Both the position numbers and the translations under genes were made by a program. The notes beneath the pieces are model-generated. The model was not told the DNA's origin and ran no database searches. It saw only the letters and a list, made by a program, of their open reading frames with translations. From Rhodococcoides corynebacterioides NBRC 14404 (GTDB lineage Bacteria; Actinomycetota; Actinomycetes; Mycobacteriales; Mycobacteriaceae), in contig NZ_BCWV01000002.1 in assembly GCF_001894765.1 (NCBI RefSeq), positions 372,001 to 436,000 of the forward strand: a stretch of DNA of 64,000 nucleotides. The letters run 5' to 3'. Shown in pieces: positions 43,766 to 52,637 of this stretch (position 1 is the first letter of the stretch; the number at the start of each line of letters is the position of its first letter).

Positions 43766-44887
43766 GTGAAACCGCGGCGTGGACGCGTGGGGGTCGTCGT
43801 CCTCGCAGCAATGCTGGCCGCGTCTGCGCCGTTGTCGCCCGGTCACGCGGGAGTCGCGGCTGCCCAGACCCCGGCCGACTGCACTGCGGCCTCCGGGTCC
43901 ACGCAGGTGGGGGGATCACCCGGGGCGCTGTTCGGCGGGCTCTCCGACGCCGACCTGGCCCGGGAACTCGATGTGGCGCGGGACGCCGGGATGTTCGCCG
44001 TGCGCATCGACGTGGACTGGTCGGTGGTCGAACCCGTTCGCGGCGCACGCGATTGGAGCGTCCCCGACCGCATGGTCGACGCGATCACCTCGCGTGGCAT
44101 GTGTGTCCTGGGCATCGTGACGTACGCGCCCGAGTGGGCCCGCGTGGCCACTGCCGCAGACGAGGACTACGGGCGACCCGCGGACCCCCGCCTGTTCGCC
44201 GACTTCGCGGGGGCGGCCGCCGAGCGCTACCGAGACCGAATCTCGTTGTGGGAGGTGTGGAACGAGCCCAATCTCGCGACCTACTTCCGACCCGCACCGG
44301 ACCCGGTCGTCTACGCACTGATGCTGCGTGGGGCCTACCGCGAGATCACGCGGTCGAATCCGGACGCGGTGGTGGTGTCGGGCGGCATGGCACCCGGGTC
44401 CGCTGCGGCCGGTGGGATCCCGGCCGTGACGTTCGTCCTCGCTCTCTACGAGCTGGGAGCGGTGCGGTACGCCGATGCACTCAATGTGCACCCGTTCACG
44501 TTCCCCGGTCTACCGAACGACGCGCCGGGGGCCGGTGATGCGGACGGGAATTCGGCGATGGTGCTGTGGCCGATCCGCGACGTCATGGTTGCCCGCGGCG
44601 ATGCCGCCAAGCCGGTGTGGATGACGGCGGTCGGAGCGCCGACGGGCACGGGCCGGGGCGCGGTGTCGGAGGAGGCGCAGGCGTCGACCGTGCGCATTCT
44701 CCTGAATGCCACCGTCGGGAATTCGTGGTTGGGGCCGTCCTTCGTCTACGCCGTGCGTGACAATGGAACGGACGAGTCGGTTCTGGACGACAACTTCGGC
44801 ATCGTGCGCCGTGATTTCACGCCGAAACCGGCGCTGGCGGAAGTCCGGGATTTCACCCGTCTGTATCCGCCGAGCGCCGGCCGGTGA
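43766..44887 (+). CDS. Secreted glycoside-hydrolase-like (GH5/GH39 clan) protein lacking the nucleophile
   Basis: 373 residues from GTG 43766, with TAGCAT seven bases upstream. A signal peptide (about 1-37, cleavage near AAAQT) leads to a TIM-barrel: MFAVRIDVDWSVVEP, VWNEPN with the acid/base Glu167, NVHPFTFPGLP. Clan GH-A enzymes have a nucleophile Glu in a strand-7 motif such as W-x-T-E-x-G-A-P-T; here it is VWMTAVGAPTG with Ala288. Retaining hydrolysis should be lost, so it may bind or remodel polysaccharide. It is divergent from the RHH-GAF gene. Confidence 0.82.
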   Translation: MKPRRGRVGVVVLAAMLAASAPLSPGHAGVAAAQTPADCTAASGSTQVGGSPGALFGGLSDADLARELDVARDAGMFAVRIDVDWSVVEPVRGARDWSVPDRMVDAITSRGMCVLGIVTYAPEWARVATAADEDYGRPADPRLFADFAGAAAERYRDRISLWEVWNEPNLATYFRPAPDPVVYALMLRGAYREITRSNPDAVVVSGGMAPGSAAAGGIPAVTFVLALYELGAVRYADALNVHPFTFPGLPNDAPGAGDADGNSAMVLWPIRDVMVARGDAAKPVWMTAVGAPTGTGRGAVSEEAQASTVRILLNATVGNSWLGPSFVYAVRDNGTDESVLDDNFGIVRRDFTPKPALAEVRDFTRLYPPSAGR

Positions 44888-44890
44888 TCG

Positions 44891-45004
44891 TCATCGACGG
44901 CGATACTGCTCCGCCGTCTGGCGTCCCGCGAAGTCGAGATCGCGTCCACCGGACAGCAGTGCGACGGCCAGCGCGGCCGCACCGAACAGTGCGAATGCGA
45001 TCAT
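44891..45004 (-). CDS. Small single-span membrane protein
   Basis: 37 codons from ATG 45004 with AGGAGG five bases upstream (45010-45015), one of the strongest ribosome sites in the window. MIAFALFGAAALAVALLSGG is a hydrophobic helix followed by RDLDFAGRQTAEQYRRR, a basic tail. No family is recognised. It is convergent with the glycosidase-like gene, ending three bases after it. Confidence 0.5.
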   Translation of the reverse strand: MIAFALFGAAALAVALLSGGRDLDFAGRQTAEQYRRR

Positions 45005-45183
45005 GAGTGCCTCCTGACATGGGGTCGGCGGCGCCGTGGCGGCCACCGCTCTGTTCACATGATTGCCCGCGACGCGGCGCTTTTCACCGAACTGAGGGCG
45101 ACTCCACCCGGCCTCGGTCGGCATGACGCGCATCACGGTAGGTGTGTCGCCAGGTCACGGTTACTCTCTGCCGAGGCGCCTCG

Positions 45184-45417
45184 TCACTGCTCCCGCAGTC
45201 CGTCCGCCAGTTCGCACACCCGGCCGACGTAGCGCCGCGCGAAGACCTCCAGCGCCGAGTCGGACAGTTCTGCGCAGCCCACCCGTCGGAACCAGTGTTC
45301 GAGGTCCACCAGGCGGGCGCCGAGTTCTACCCGATGGTCGTCGAGGGCGCCGAGTTCCGCCGCGACGGCCTGCAGTTCCGCGACCTTCACTGCCACCTGA
45401 TGCGCTGCCACGTCCAT
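45184..45417 (-). CDS. Small helical protein, possibly SOS-controlled
   Basis: 77 codons from ATG 45417: a short all-helical protein (AAHQVAVKVAELQAVAAELG, then LSDSALEVFARRYVGRVCEL). A near-perfect LexA box lies 20-35 bases upstream. The frame stays open further upstream, but the composition there is that of the antisense of the lipase gene. No family is recognised. Confidence 0.55.
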   Translation of the reverse strand: MDVAAHQVAVKVAELQAVAAELGALDDHRVELGARLVDLEHWFRRVGCAELSDSALEVFARRYVGRVCELADGLREQ

Positions 45418-45436
45418 GCCGCCAGCGTACCGAGAA

Positions 45437-45452
45437 TCGAACACATGTTCTA
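45437..45452. promoter_or_regulatory. LexA (SOS) box
   Basis: TCGAACACATGTTCTA matches the mycobacterial consensus TCGAAC-N4-GTTCGA at 11 of 12 positions. It lies between the 77-codon gene (minus strand) and the lipase gene (plus strand), 20 and 47 bases from their start codons, so either or both could be controlled. Confidence 0.65.
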
Positions 45453-45499
45453 GTACTCGACGAGCCACGAACGGGCCGGCGCGGTTGTACTGTGACGCC

Positions 45500-46666
45500 G
45501 TGCCGAACCGCGTCGCATCCGCCCTGCTCGTCGTCGCTGCGACCGCAGCGCTCGCCGTCCTCCCGGTCTCCGGCGCCGCGGCCGCACCGGTCTCCGCGAA
45601 CCCGGCCGAACCGACGGCATCGCCCGGCACGCTGGTCTCGGCGTCGCCGTCCCCGGCGCCCATTCCGGGCAGCGCCGACGCGCAGCGCATCACCTACTGG
45701 TCCACCGGCCCGCAGGATCGACCGGCCCTGAGCACGGGCGGCGTCTACCTGCCCGCCGGTACACCGCCCGAGGGTGGCTGGCCGGTGCTGGCGTGGGCCC
45801 ACGGCACGTCCGGTCTCGGGGACGACTGCGCACCGTCCGTCATCGGTCCGACCCTTCCCGACCGGGACTACCCGTACCTGAACCGCTGGCTGGACGAGGG
45901 GTACGCGATCGTCGCCACCGACTACGTCGGCCTCGGCACGCCGGGCGTCCATCCGTATCTCGACGGGAGGACCTCCGCCCACAGCGTCGTCGACAGCGTC
46001 ACCGCGGCTCGCGCGCTGCATCCCGAGCTGTCGAACCGGTGGGCGGTGGTCGGCCAGTCCCAGGGCGGCGGCGCCGCGGTGACCACCGCGCGGTACGCGA
46101 CGCAGTTCCAGGCCCCCGACCTCGACTTCCGCGGCGCCGTCGGCACCGGCGTGCCCGCCAACATCGAACTCGCTCTCCTGCCGCTGGGGCCCGGCGTGCC
46201 GCCGGTCGCGATCTCCGACGGACTGACGGAGTACGTCCTCTACATCCTCGCCGGGCTGCGCAGCGCCCGGCCGGACATCGACCTCGATTCCTACCTGACC
46301 CCGCTCGGACGCGAGTGGGTCGACCGCGCGGAGACGGTGTGCGCCGTGCCGTTCGAGGAGGAGGTCCGCGGGCTACGGCTCGGTGACCTGTTCTCCCGGC
46401 CCCTCGCGCAGGTGCCGGACCTCTACGGAGTCCTCAACGGTTACATGGGGGTGCCGACGTCCGGTTACGACCGGCCGGTCTTCATCGGCCAGGGTCTCGC
46501 GGACGTCGACGTTCCCGCGCCGAGCGCGCTCTCGCTCGTCGCCGCGATGACGGCGAACGGGGAGCCGCTCACCTTCCGGACCTACCCCGGCGACCACAGT
46601 GCCGCGTTCCGGGATTCGCAGCCCGACGCCATCGCCTTCGTGAACGGACTCTTCGGCCGGCCCTGA
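45500..46666 (+). CDS. Secreted alpha/beta hydrolase, secretory-lipase (LIP) family
   Basis: 388 residues from GTG 45500, with TACTGT six bases upstream (leaderless). The Sec signal peptide is about residues 1-28 (ending GAAAAP). [29 protein letters not shown], and the nucleophile elbow [12 protein letters not shown] match the 31308-32498 paralogue, which is lipid-anchored instead. The catalytic His is probably in YPGDHSAAF. Likely an extracellular esterase or lipase. Confidence 0.9.
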   Translation: MPNRVASALLVVAATAALAVLPVSGAAAAPVSANPAEPTASPGTLVSASPSPAPIPGSADAQRITYWSTGPQDRPALSTGGVYLPAGTPPEGGWPVLAWAHGTSGLGDDCAPSVIGPTLPDRDYPYLNRWLDEGYAIVATDYVGLGTPGVHPYLDGRTSAHSVVDSVTAARALHPELSNRWAVVGQSQGGGAAVTTARYATQFQAPDLDFRGAVGTGVPANIELALLPLGPGVPPVAISDGLTEYVLYILAGLRSARPDIDLDSYLTPLGREWVDRAETVCAVPFEEEVRGLRLGDLFSRPLAQVPDLYGVLNGYMGVPTSGYDRPVFIGQGLADVDVPAPSALSLVAAMTANGEPLTFRTYPGDHSAAFRDSQPDAIAFVNGLFGRP

Positions 46667-46672
46667 GCGCAG

Positions 46673-46723
46673 GCCCTCTCAGCACCCTCGTGTTCGGGCG
46701 GGGCCCTCTCAGCACCATCTCAG
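46673..46723 (+). promoter_or_regulatory. MprA-type repeats upstream of mprA
   Basis: GCCCTCTCAGCACC occurs at 46673-46686 and 46703-46716, 30 bases apart. TCTCAG recurs at 46707 and 46718, 11 bases start to start. MprA is known to bind loosely conserved direct repeats upstream of its own gene, pepD, sigB and sigE; this arrangement fits autoregulation. Confidence 0.55.
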
Positions 46724-46745
46724 TCGCTCGGGCCACACTGATCAC

Positions 46746-47432
46746 ATGCGCATTCTGGTGACCGACGACGATCGTGCGGTGCGCGAGTCGCTGCGCCGCT
46801 CGCTGACGTTCAACGGCTACACCGTCGAGCTCGCCTCCGACGGATTCGACGCCTTGGAGAAGGTGGCGTCCGAGCGGCCCGATGCGCTGGTGCTCGACGT
46901 GATGATGCCGCGTCTGGACGGTCTCGAGGTGTGTCGGCGCCTGCGCAGCACCGGGGACGACCTGCCGATCCTGGTGCTCACCGCGCGCGACTCGGTGTCC
47001 GAGCGCGTCGCCGGCCTCGACGCCGGCGCGGACGACTACCTGCCCAAGCCGTTCGCCCTGGAGGAACTCCTCGCCCGGCTCCGGGCACTGCTGCGCCGGA
47101 CCGGGGGAGAGCTGGGGCCGGACAGCGAGACCATGACGTTCGCGGACCTCTCGCTGGACCCCGTCACACGCGAGGTGCGCCGCGGTGAGCGGCCGATCAG
47201 CCTGACCCGCACCGAGTTCTCCCTGCTCGAGATGTTGCTCGCGAACCCCCGCCGTGTCCTCGGGCGCAGCCGCATCCTCGAGGAGGTCTGGGGATACGAC
47301 TTCCCGACGTCGGGCAACGCCCTCGAGGTCTACGTCGGGTATCTGCGGCGCAAGACGGAGGCGGACGGCGAACCGCGGCTCATCCACACCGTCCGCGGCG
47401 TCGGGTACGTCCTGCGCGAAACGCCGCCGTGA
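46746..47432 (+). CDS. mprA: Response regulator MprA (OmpR family)
   Basis: 228 residues. Receiver domain 1-115 with phospho-acceptor Asp51 in [13 protein letters not shown], and [20 protein letters not shown]. Winged-helix domain 130-225 with [20 protein letters not shown] and [15 protein letters not shown]. Its position before mprB-pepD-moaB2 identifies it as the MprA orthologue of the envelope-stress pathway. It overlaps mprB by four bases. Confidence 0.93.
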   Translation: MRILVTDDDRAVRESLRRSLTFNGYTVELASDGFDALEKVASERPDALVLDVMMPRLDGLEVCRRLRSTGDDLPILVLTARDSVSERVAGLDAGADDYLPKPFALEELLARLRALLRRTGGELGPDSETMTFADLSLDPVTREVRRGERPISLTRTEFSLLEMLLANPRRVLGRSRILEEVWGYDFPTSGNALEVYVGYLRRKTEADGEPRLIHTVRGVGYVLRETPP

Positions 47433-48964
47433 ACCTGCGTCCGCCGTTCGGCCGGACCGGTCGCAGCCGGGTCGATGCCGCGTCGCCGCACATGCGCCCG
47501 CCGATGCCGCTCACCCGATCGGTCTCGCTGCGGTGGCGCGTCACGCTCCTGGCCGCCTCCGTGGTCGCCGTCGCCGTGGCCGTCATGGCCCTCGCCGCCT
47601 ACGCGGTGGTCTCGCGAGCCCTCTACGACGACGTCGACAACCAACTCCGGACGCGCGCGGACTCGCTGATCGACACCAACCTGGTCGCCTTCGATCCCCG
47701 CTACGTCGCCGGAGCGACGCTCTACAGCACCGATGTCAGTGTCGCCCTGATCTTCTCGGACCTGACCAAGTACATCCCGCCGGGATCGACGGTGCCCATC
47801 GGGGAGCCGGAGATGGACGTCGCCCTCGGCCGCACCGACACCTCGCTCCGGACCGTGGCGGGCGCGCGCGTGCTGGCGGACCGCACGCAGGACGGCAGCA
47901 CCATCGTCATCGCGCAGCGGCTCCAACCCACCGGGGAGGTTCTCGAACGCCTCGCCTGGGTGCTCTTCGTCGTCGGCGGATGCGGCATCGGTCTCGCCGC
48001 CGTCGCCGGAACCACGGTGGGCCGCACAGGACTTCGGCCGATCGGCCGACTCACCGCAGCCGCCGAGCGGGTGGCCCGCACCGACGACCTGACGCCGATT
48101 CCGGTGACGGGCAACGACGAGTTGGCCAGGCTGACCGAGAGTTTCAACACGATGCTGCGGGCGTTGGCCGAGTCGCGCGCGCGGCAGAGCCGGCTGGTCG
48201 CCGACGCCGGGCACGAACTGCGCACCCCGCTGACGTCGCTGCGCACCAACATGGAACTGCTCATCGCCTCCGGGCAGCCCGGGGCGCCGCGCATCCCCGA
48301 ACAGGACATGGCCGAACTGCGGGCCGACGTCGTCGCGCAGATCGAGGAACTGTCGACGCTGGTGGGGGACCTGGTCGATCTCGCGCGCGAGGACGCTCCC
48401 GAGGACGTCTTCGAACGCGTCGACATGGCCGACGTCGTCGAACGCAGCCTCGAACGCGTCCGCCGGCGTCGCAACGAGGTCACGTTCGACGCCGTCGTGA
48501 CGCCCTGGATCCTCTACGGCGACGGCGCCGGACTGTCGCGCGCCGTGCTGAACGTGCTCGACAACGCGGCCAAGTGGAGCCCGGCCGGAGCGACCGTCGA
48601 ACTGCAGATGCTCGCGCGGGACGACGGGCTGCTCGAACTCACCGTCGCCGACGCCGGACCGGGCATCGCACCGGACGAGCGCGAATTGGTCTTCGAGCGC
48701 TTCTACCGTTCCACCGCGTCACGGTCGATGCCGGGTTCCGGGCTGGGTCTGGCGATCGTCCGCCAGGTGGTCCTCAAGCACGGCGGCACCATCGCCGTCG
48801 AGGATTCCCTGTGGGGCGGGACGCTGATTCGGATCGTGCTCCCCGGGGAATCAGCGACCGTGGGGCGGCCGGGCAGGGCCGTGAACTCACAGGACCCCGA
48901 CAGGGCGGGCTCAGTCCCCTCTCAGGGCGGCCCGGCATCGTCGACTGCAGACGAGGTGAACTGA
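47429..48964 (+). CDS. mprB: Sensor histidine kinase MprB
   Basis: 511 residues from GTG 47429. TM1 (about 45-68), an extracytoplasmic loop (70-170), TM2 (about 173-197), HAMP, HisKA with His262 in [20 protein letters not shown], and HATPase with [13 protein letters not shown] and [13 protein letters not shown]. In mycobacteria MprB senses envelope stress and is held off by DnaK. The 3' end contains MprA-type repeats that serve pepD. Confidence 0.93.
   Translation: MNLRPPFGRTGRSRVDAASPHMRPPMPLTRSVSLRWRVTLLAASVVAVAVAVMALAAYAVVSRALYDDVDNQLRTRADSLIDTNLVAFDPRYVAGATLYSTDVSVALIFSDLTKYIPPGSTVPIGEPEMDVALGRTDTSLRTVAGARVLADRTQDGSTIVIAQRLQPTGEVLERLAWVLFVVGGCGIGLAAVAGTTVGRTGLRPIGRLTAAAERVARTDDLTPIPVTGNDELARLTESFNTMLRALAESRARQSRLVADAGHELRTPLTSLRTNMELLIASGQPGAPRIPEQDMAELRADVVAQIEELSTLVGDLVDLAREDAPEDVFERVDMADVVERSLERVRRRRNEVTFDAVVTPWILYGDGAGLSRAVLNVLDNAAKWSPAGATVELQMLARDDGLLELTVADAGPGIAPDERELVFERFYRSTASRSMPGSGLGLAIVRQVVLKHGGTIAVEDSLWGGTLIRIVLPGESATVGRPGRAVNSQDPDRAGSVPSQGGPASSTADEVN
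48910..48925 (+). promoter_or_regulatory. MprA-type repeat upstream of pepD (inside the mprB 3' end)
   Basis: CTCAG-TCCCCT-CTCAG, an 11-base period as upstream of mprA. It lies about 90 bases before the pepD start, suggesting pepD has its own MprA-dependent promoter. Confidence 0.5.
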
Positions 48965-49013
48965 CCGGCCCGCGTCGGCAAGGACGACGACCGGTAGGAC
49001 GATGGAGTGAGAC

Positions 49014-50414
49014 ATGAGCGACGACCGCAACACCGGTGAGGGCAACCGCGAGAACGCGCCCGGCGGCTCCGGTAACTCCGCGCAGGGTGGATCCGACGAT
49101 CGGACTCCCGGCACGGGATCCCCGCAGCAGCACCCGCAGGGTGGGTGGAGCGGTTACGGGGGGTCCGACCCCCGCACGCAGCAGTACGGCGGGTCGGCCT
49201 ACGGGCAGCAGCACCCCACCCAGCAGCACCCCACCCAGCAGTTCGGCCCGTACCAGCAGCCGCCGCAGTACTACGGTGCACCCGGTCAGGCCGCGACTCC
49301 CCAGTCCTCGCAGCGCAAGCCGGGACGCACCGCGCTGGTCGCCGGCGCCGTCGCGCTGGCCCTGCTGAGCGGCGGCATCGGCGGCGCGGTGGGTGCGCTC
49401 GCGACCGGCTCGTCGAACGGCGGCGTGACCAACGCGCTGAATCAGCCCGTCACGCAGGCGAATCAGGCAGCCAACGCACCCGACGGATCGGTGCAGGCGG
49501 TCGCCGCGAAGGTCGTGCCGAGCGTCGTGCAGATCCAGGTGACCGGGCGTACCGGCGAGGGCGAGGGTTCCGGCGTCATCCTGTCCTCCGACGGGCTGAT
49601 CCTCACCAACAACCACGTCGTGTCCGGCGCGGGCGCGGGTGCGCGGCTCGAGGTCAGCTTCAGCGACGGCAGCACGGCCGGCGCCACCGTCGTCGGCACG
49701 GACCCGTCCTCCGACATCGCGGTCATCAAGGCGCAGGGCCGCAGCGACCTGCAGCCCATCGAACTCGGAACGTCCGACGGTCTGCAGGTGGGCCAGGGCG
49801 TCGTCGCCGTGGGCTCGCCCCTCGGACTCGCCGGCACCGTCACCTCCGGCATCATCTCCTCGCTGAACCGCCCCGTCGCGACGTCCGGGCAGTCGACCGA
49901 CCAGACGACGGTGATCGACGCGATCCAGACCGACGCCGCCATCAACCCCGGTAACTCCGGCGGCGCGCTGGTGGACATGAGCGGCAAGCTCGTCGGTGTC
50001 AACAGCGCGATCGCCACCCTCGGAGCGGGCGCGAGTTCGGCGGAGTCGCAGAGCGGGTCGATCGGTCTCGGCTTCGCGATCCCCGTGGACCAGGCACGTC
50101 GCATCGCCGACGAGCTGGTGCAGAGCGGCAAGGCGACGCAGGCGATCATCGGCATCAGCGTGCCGAGCCGCGACGACGCCAACGGTGCCACCGTGCTCGG
50201 CGTGACGGACGGGGGGCCCGCGGCACAAGCGGGAATTCCGACCGGCGCCGTGGTGACCAAGGTCGACGACCGCGTCATCTCCAGCGGCGACGCTCTCATC
50301 GCGGCCGTGCGCTCCCACGCGCCCGGTGATCAGGTCTCGGTCACCTACGAGCAGGGCGGTCGATCGAACACCGTCTCGGTGACCCTCGGGACCGCTCCGA
50401 GCGGGGGCAACTGA
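49014..50414 (+). CDS. pepD: HtrA-family serine protease PepD
   Basis: 466 residues. A Gln/Gly/Pro/Tyr-rich cytoplasmic segment (1-100), one membrane helix (about 105-128), the trypsin-like domain with catalytic His201 (LTNNHVVSG), Asp234 (SSDIAVIK) and Ser315 (NPGNSGGAL), and a C-terminal PDZ domain (370-460). It degrades or chaperones misfolded envelope proteins and is a known MprA target. GGAG lies upstream of ATG 49014. Confidence 0.95.
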   Translation: MSDDRNTGEGNRENAPGGSGNSAQGGSDDRTPGTGSPQQHPQGGWSGYGGSDPRTQQYGGSAYGQQHPTQQHPTQQFGPYQQPPQYYGAPGQAATPQSSQRKPGRTALVAGAVALALLSGGIGGAVGALATGSSNGGVTNALNQPVTQANQAANAPDGSVQAVAAKVVPSVVQIQVTGRTGEGEGSGVILSSDGLILTNNHVVSGAGAGARLEVSFSDGSTAGATVVGTDPSSDIAVIKAQGRSDLQPIELGTSDGLQVGQGVVAVGSPLGLAGTVTSGIISSLNRPVATSGQSTDQTTVIDAIQTDAAINPGNSGGALVDMSGKLVGVNSAIATLGAGASSAESQSGSIGLGFAIPVDQARRIADELVQSGKATQAIIGISVPSRDDANGATVLGVTDGGPAAQAGIPTGAVVTKVDDRVISSGDALIAAVRSHAPGDQVSVTYEQGGRSNTVSVTLGTAPSGGN

Positions 50415-50524
50415 TGCGGGGGCCGCGCTTCGTCCGCGACAGCGGACACCTGACGACGGTGGTCGGGCACGTGGAGTTCGTCTCGGGTTCTGCGCCCGAC
50501 GGCCCGGGCATTACGGTGAGCGAT

Positions 50525-51019
50525 ATGAACATGGATGCACCCGTCGCCGGTCGTGCCCTGGTGGTGGTCGTCGACGACCGCGCCGCTCACGGTGAGGCGG
50601 ATCAGACCGGACCGCTGGTGACCGAACTGCTCACCGAAGCCGGCTTCCTGGTCGACGGTGTCGTGGTGGTCAGCAACGACGAGGTCGACGTGCGTAACGC
50701 CCTGAACACCGCCGTCATCGGGGGAGTGGACCTGGTGGTCTCGGTGGGCGGGACCGGAATGTCGCCGCGCGACGTCACGCCCGATGCGACGGCCGAGGTC
50801 CTGGACCGCGAGCTCCTGGGCATCAGCGAGGCACTGCGGTCCTCCGGTCTGGCGGCCGGCTCGCTCGACGCGGGTCTGTCGCGCGGCCTCGCCGGAGTCT
50901 CCGGCAGCACCCTCGTGGTCAACCTCGCGGGCAGCCGCGCTGCGGTCCGCGACGGCATGGCCACCCTCACGCCCCTGGCCGCTCACGTCATCGGTGAGTT
51001 GTCGAGCCTGGACGGCTGA
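50525..51019 (+). CDS. moaB2: MoaB/Mog-domain molybdenum cofactor protein MoaB2
   Basis: 164 residues from ATG 50525, with TACGGT exactly seven bases upstream (leaderless); a longer frame from 50414 is rejected. The MogA/MoaB fold carries VVSVGGTGMSPRDVTPDATAEV, the molybdopterin-binding GGTG, and GLSRGLAGVSGSTLVVNLAGS. The order mprA-mprB-pepD-moaB2 is the same as Rv0981-Rv0984. The precise role (adenylyl transfer to molybdopterin or structural) is not settled for this paralogue. Confidence 0.92.
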   Translation: MNMDAPVAGRALVVVVDDRAAHGEADQTGPLVTELLTEAGFLVDGVVVVSNDEVDVRNALNTAVIGGVDLVVSVGGTGMSPRDVTPDATAEVLDRELLGISEALRSSGLAAGSLDAGLSRGLAGVSGSTLVVNLAGSRAAVRDGMATLTPLAAHVIGELSSLDG

Positions 51020-51218
51020 GATCTCGGATCACGCGCCGGACGAGATCGGCGACCGGACGAACGACTCGAGCCGGGCCCGCGCACGACGGGCCCGGCTCGA
51101 TCGTGTCTTCGGGGACGTCCTGCCCGAGCCGACGTCCGACGACGCGCCGGAGGCATCGGAGCGGTCGCGCGGGGGCGACGACTGGTGGCGTTCCCAGCGA
51201 CCGCCCCACTACGAGTGA
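50994..51218 (+). CDS. Small conserved-type protein downstream of moaB2
   Basis: 74 codons from GTG 50994, overlapping moaB2 by 26 bases; the start is uncertain. It is very rich in Arg/Asp/Glu, with RARRARLDRVFGDVLPEPT and a C-terminus GDDWWRSQRPPHYE. A DW-x(4-5)-RPPH ending is, to my memory, a common feature of short ORFs following this gene in actinobacteria. Function unknown. Confidence 0.55.
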   Translation: MSCRAWTAEISDHAPDEIGDRTNDSSRARARRARLDRVFGDVLPEPTSDDAPEASERSRGGDDWWRSQRPPHYE

Positions 51219-51790
51219 CCGGATTCTGTGTGATGTGCGTCACTGTGAGGTGCCACAGTGACCCCCGCCCGGTCGGCTCGAGTTCACCGAATGTTTCCCG
51301 AAGCCCGTCGTCCGTGGCGGACCTACCCAGCGGTAGAAGTGACGCGTGGGACTCGTGACCGCGGCGTGACGGCACTTCCACTCACTCGTGACCCAAAAAA
51401 GTCCCATGTCACGCGCCGTGACCCGAAAGAGACCTCGCGTTTCCTCCGTTCGGCCGCGTTCGGGCGCCCCTCGTTGCGCAACGAAAAGTGTTGTGTCGGG
51501 AGTTCACAAGGGCGAAACACACGGGCGTGAGTTCGAACCCCAGCCGCGTCTCGTAAGTGTTGTCAGCCTCCGGTCGGCCCTCTAAGGTTCCGTTCAGGTT
51601 CATCGGCCGACGCTGAATCGATACGAGACTGCGTCGGATTCGTGGTCCTGCTCAGACACGACGCGCGAGTCACGAACTCGCCGTCGCCGCCTGATACGGT
51701 CTGCTCGCCAGCGGCCGTTCGGGAGGATCCGAGAGCCCGACAGCGCACCCGGCGCACACGCGTGCCGGGACGAACATGATGAGGAAATAC
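51219..51790 (+). promoter_or_regulatory. Long regulatory region upstream of the porin gene
   Basis: 572 bases without a convincing gene. It holds a Crp-type site (51229-51244), an adjoining perfect inverted repeat CACTGTG-N6-CACAGTG (51241-51260), and six GTGAC/GTCAC pentamers between 51339 and 51422. A TTGCGCAA palindrome lies near 51474-51482. Short in-frame ORFs here have no ribosome sites and no family resemblance. Confidence 0.6.
51229..51244. promoter_or_regulatory. Crp/GlxR-type site
   Basis: TGTGA-TGTGCG-TCACT matches TGTGA-N6-TCACA at nine of ten positions. It is more than 500 bases from the porin start, so it may act on an upstream promoter or on the end of the previous operon. 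Confidence 0.45.
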
Positions 51791-52417
51791 ATGAGGATTC
51801 AGAAGTCCGTGCGTGCAGCAGTGGTTGCCAGCGCCGCAGTCGTCGGTCTGGTCGTCGGCTCCGGTTCGGCCTCGGCGGCTGTCGACGATTCCAACTCGGT
51901 GGTCGACGGTGGCGGCAACACCATCACGGTCTCGCAGAGCGACACCTTCATCAACTCCGTCTTCCCGCTGGACGGCAGCCCGCTGACCCGCGAGTGGTTC
52001 CACAACGGTCGCGCGATCGTCGACGTCACCGGCCCCGACGCCGAGGACTTCTCCGGCACCGTCACCATCGGCTACCAGGTCGGCTACCCGGCCTCGCTCG
52101 GTGGCGAGCTCACCTTCGACTACACGACCCCCGGCCTGGAGCTCGGAATCAGCTCTGCCGGCGCCGTCTCGGGTACCCTCTCCGACGTTCTGCCACAGGC
52201 CGGCGTCGGCGTGACCCTGGAGCCGGGCCCCGGCATCGAGACCGTCGAGGTCGCCTCCGGTGCTGCGTCGGGTGCGCACACCGAGATCCAGATCGCGAAC
52301 CTGCACGGCACCGCCACCAAGATTGCCGGCAATGTCTCGGTTCGCCCCTACGTGCAGGTCGTCTCCGACAACGGTGACGTCGCCACCACGTTCGGCCAGC
52401 CGTGGCGCTTCAACTGA
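51791..52417 (+). CDS. MspA-family outer-membrane porin
   Basis: 208 residues from ATG 51791, with AGGA five bases upstream; ATG 51776 is the alternative. A Sec signal peptide (about 1-29, ending SASA) precedes a mature beta-rich domain: VDGGGNTITVSQSDTFINSV, REWFHNGRAIVDVTGPDA, TIGYQVGYPASLGGELTF, and the C-terminal FGQPWRFN. Porins of this family form octameric channels for small hydrophilic solutes in the mycolate outer membrane, so this organism has one. Confidence 0.93.
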   Translation: MRIQKSVRAAVVASAAVVGLVVGSGSASAAVDDSNSVVDGGGNTITVSQSDTFINSVFPLDGSPLTREWFHNGRAIVDVTGPDAEDFSGTVTIGYQVGYPASLGGELTFDYTTPGLELGISSAGAVSGTLSDVLPQAGVGVTLEPGPGIETVEVASGAASGAHTEIQIANLHGTATKIAGNVSVRPYVQVVSDNGDVATTFGQPWRFN

Positions 52418-52480
52418 TCCAGCCTTAACGGCCGGATCGGCTGCCGATCGGCCCGCTGATCGGTAGAACCCGAACACCGC

Positions 52481-52516
52481 ACGAAGCCCCATCCGAATTC
52501 TCGGGTGGGGCTTCGT
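52481..52516. terminator. Terminator after the porin gene
   Basis: A 16-bp stem, ACGAAGCCCCATCCGA with TCGGGTGGGGCTTCGT (one G-T pair), around an ATTC loop. It is strong and ends about 120 bases before the next gene. Confidence 0.85.
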
Positions 52517-52637
52517 CGTGTTCGAGGAGCGGCTCGAGGGTGGGTGACAACGGCACCGGGCCGTGTCTCGTCGATCGTCACGAGGTGCCCGATCCTGCAC
52601 CGCCCCAACGTCTTCGGGCCCGAGTCGGTGAGGTTGA

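Noticed and set aside
47254-49017. 587-codon frame overlapping mprA, mprB and the pepD start in another phase
   Set aside because: Arg/Gly/Pro-rich translation typical of an alternate frame of GC-rich coding DNA.
50414-50524. Upstream extension of moaB2 from ATG 50414
   Set aside because: Residues lack MoaB resemblance, and TACGGT seven bases before ATG 50525 marks the real start.
51525-51545. tRNA T-loop-like GTTCGAACCCC
   Set aside because: No matching acceptor, D or anticodon stems around it.
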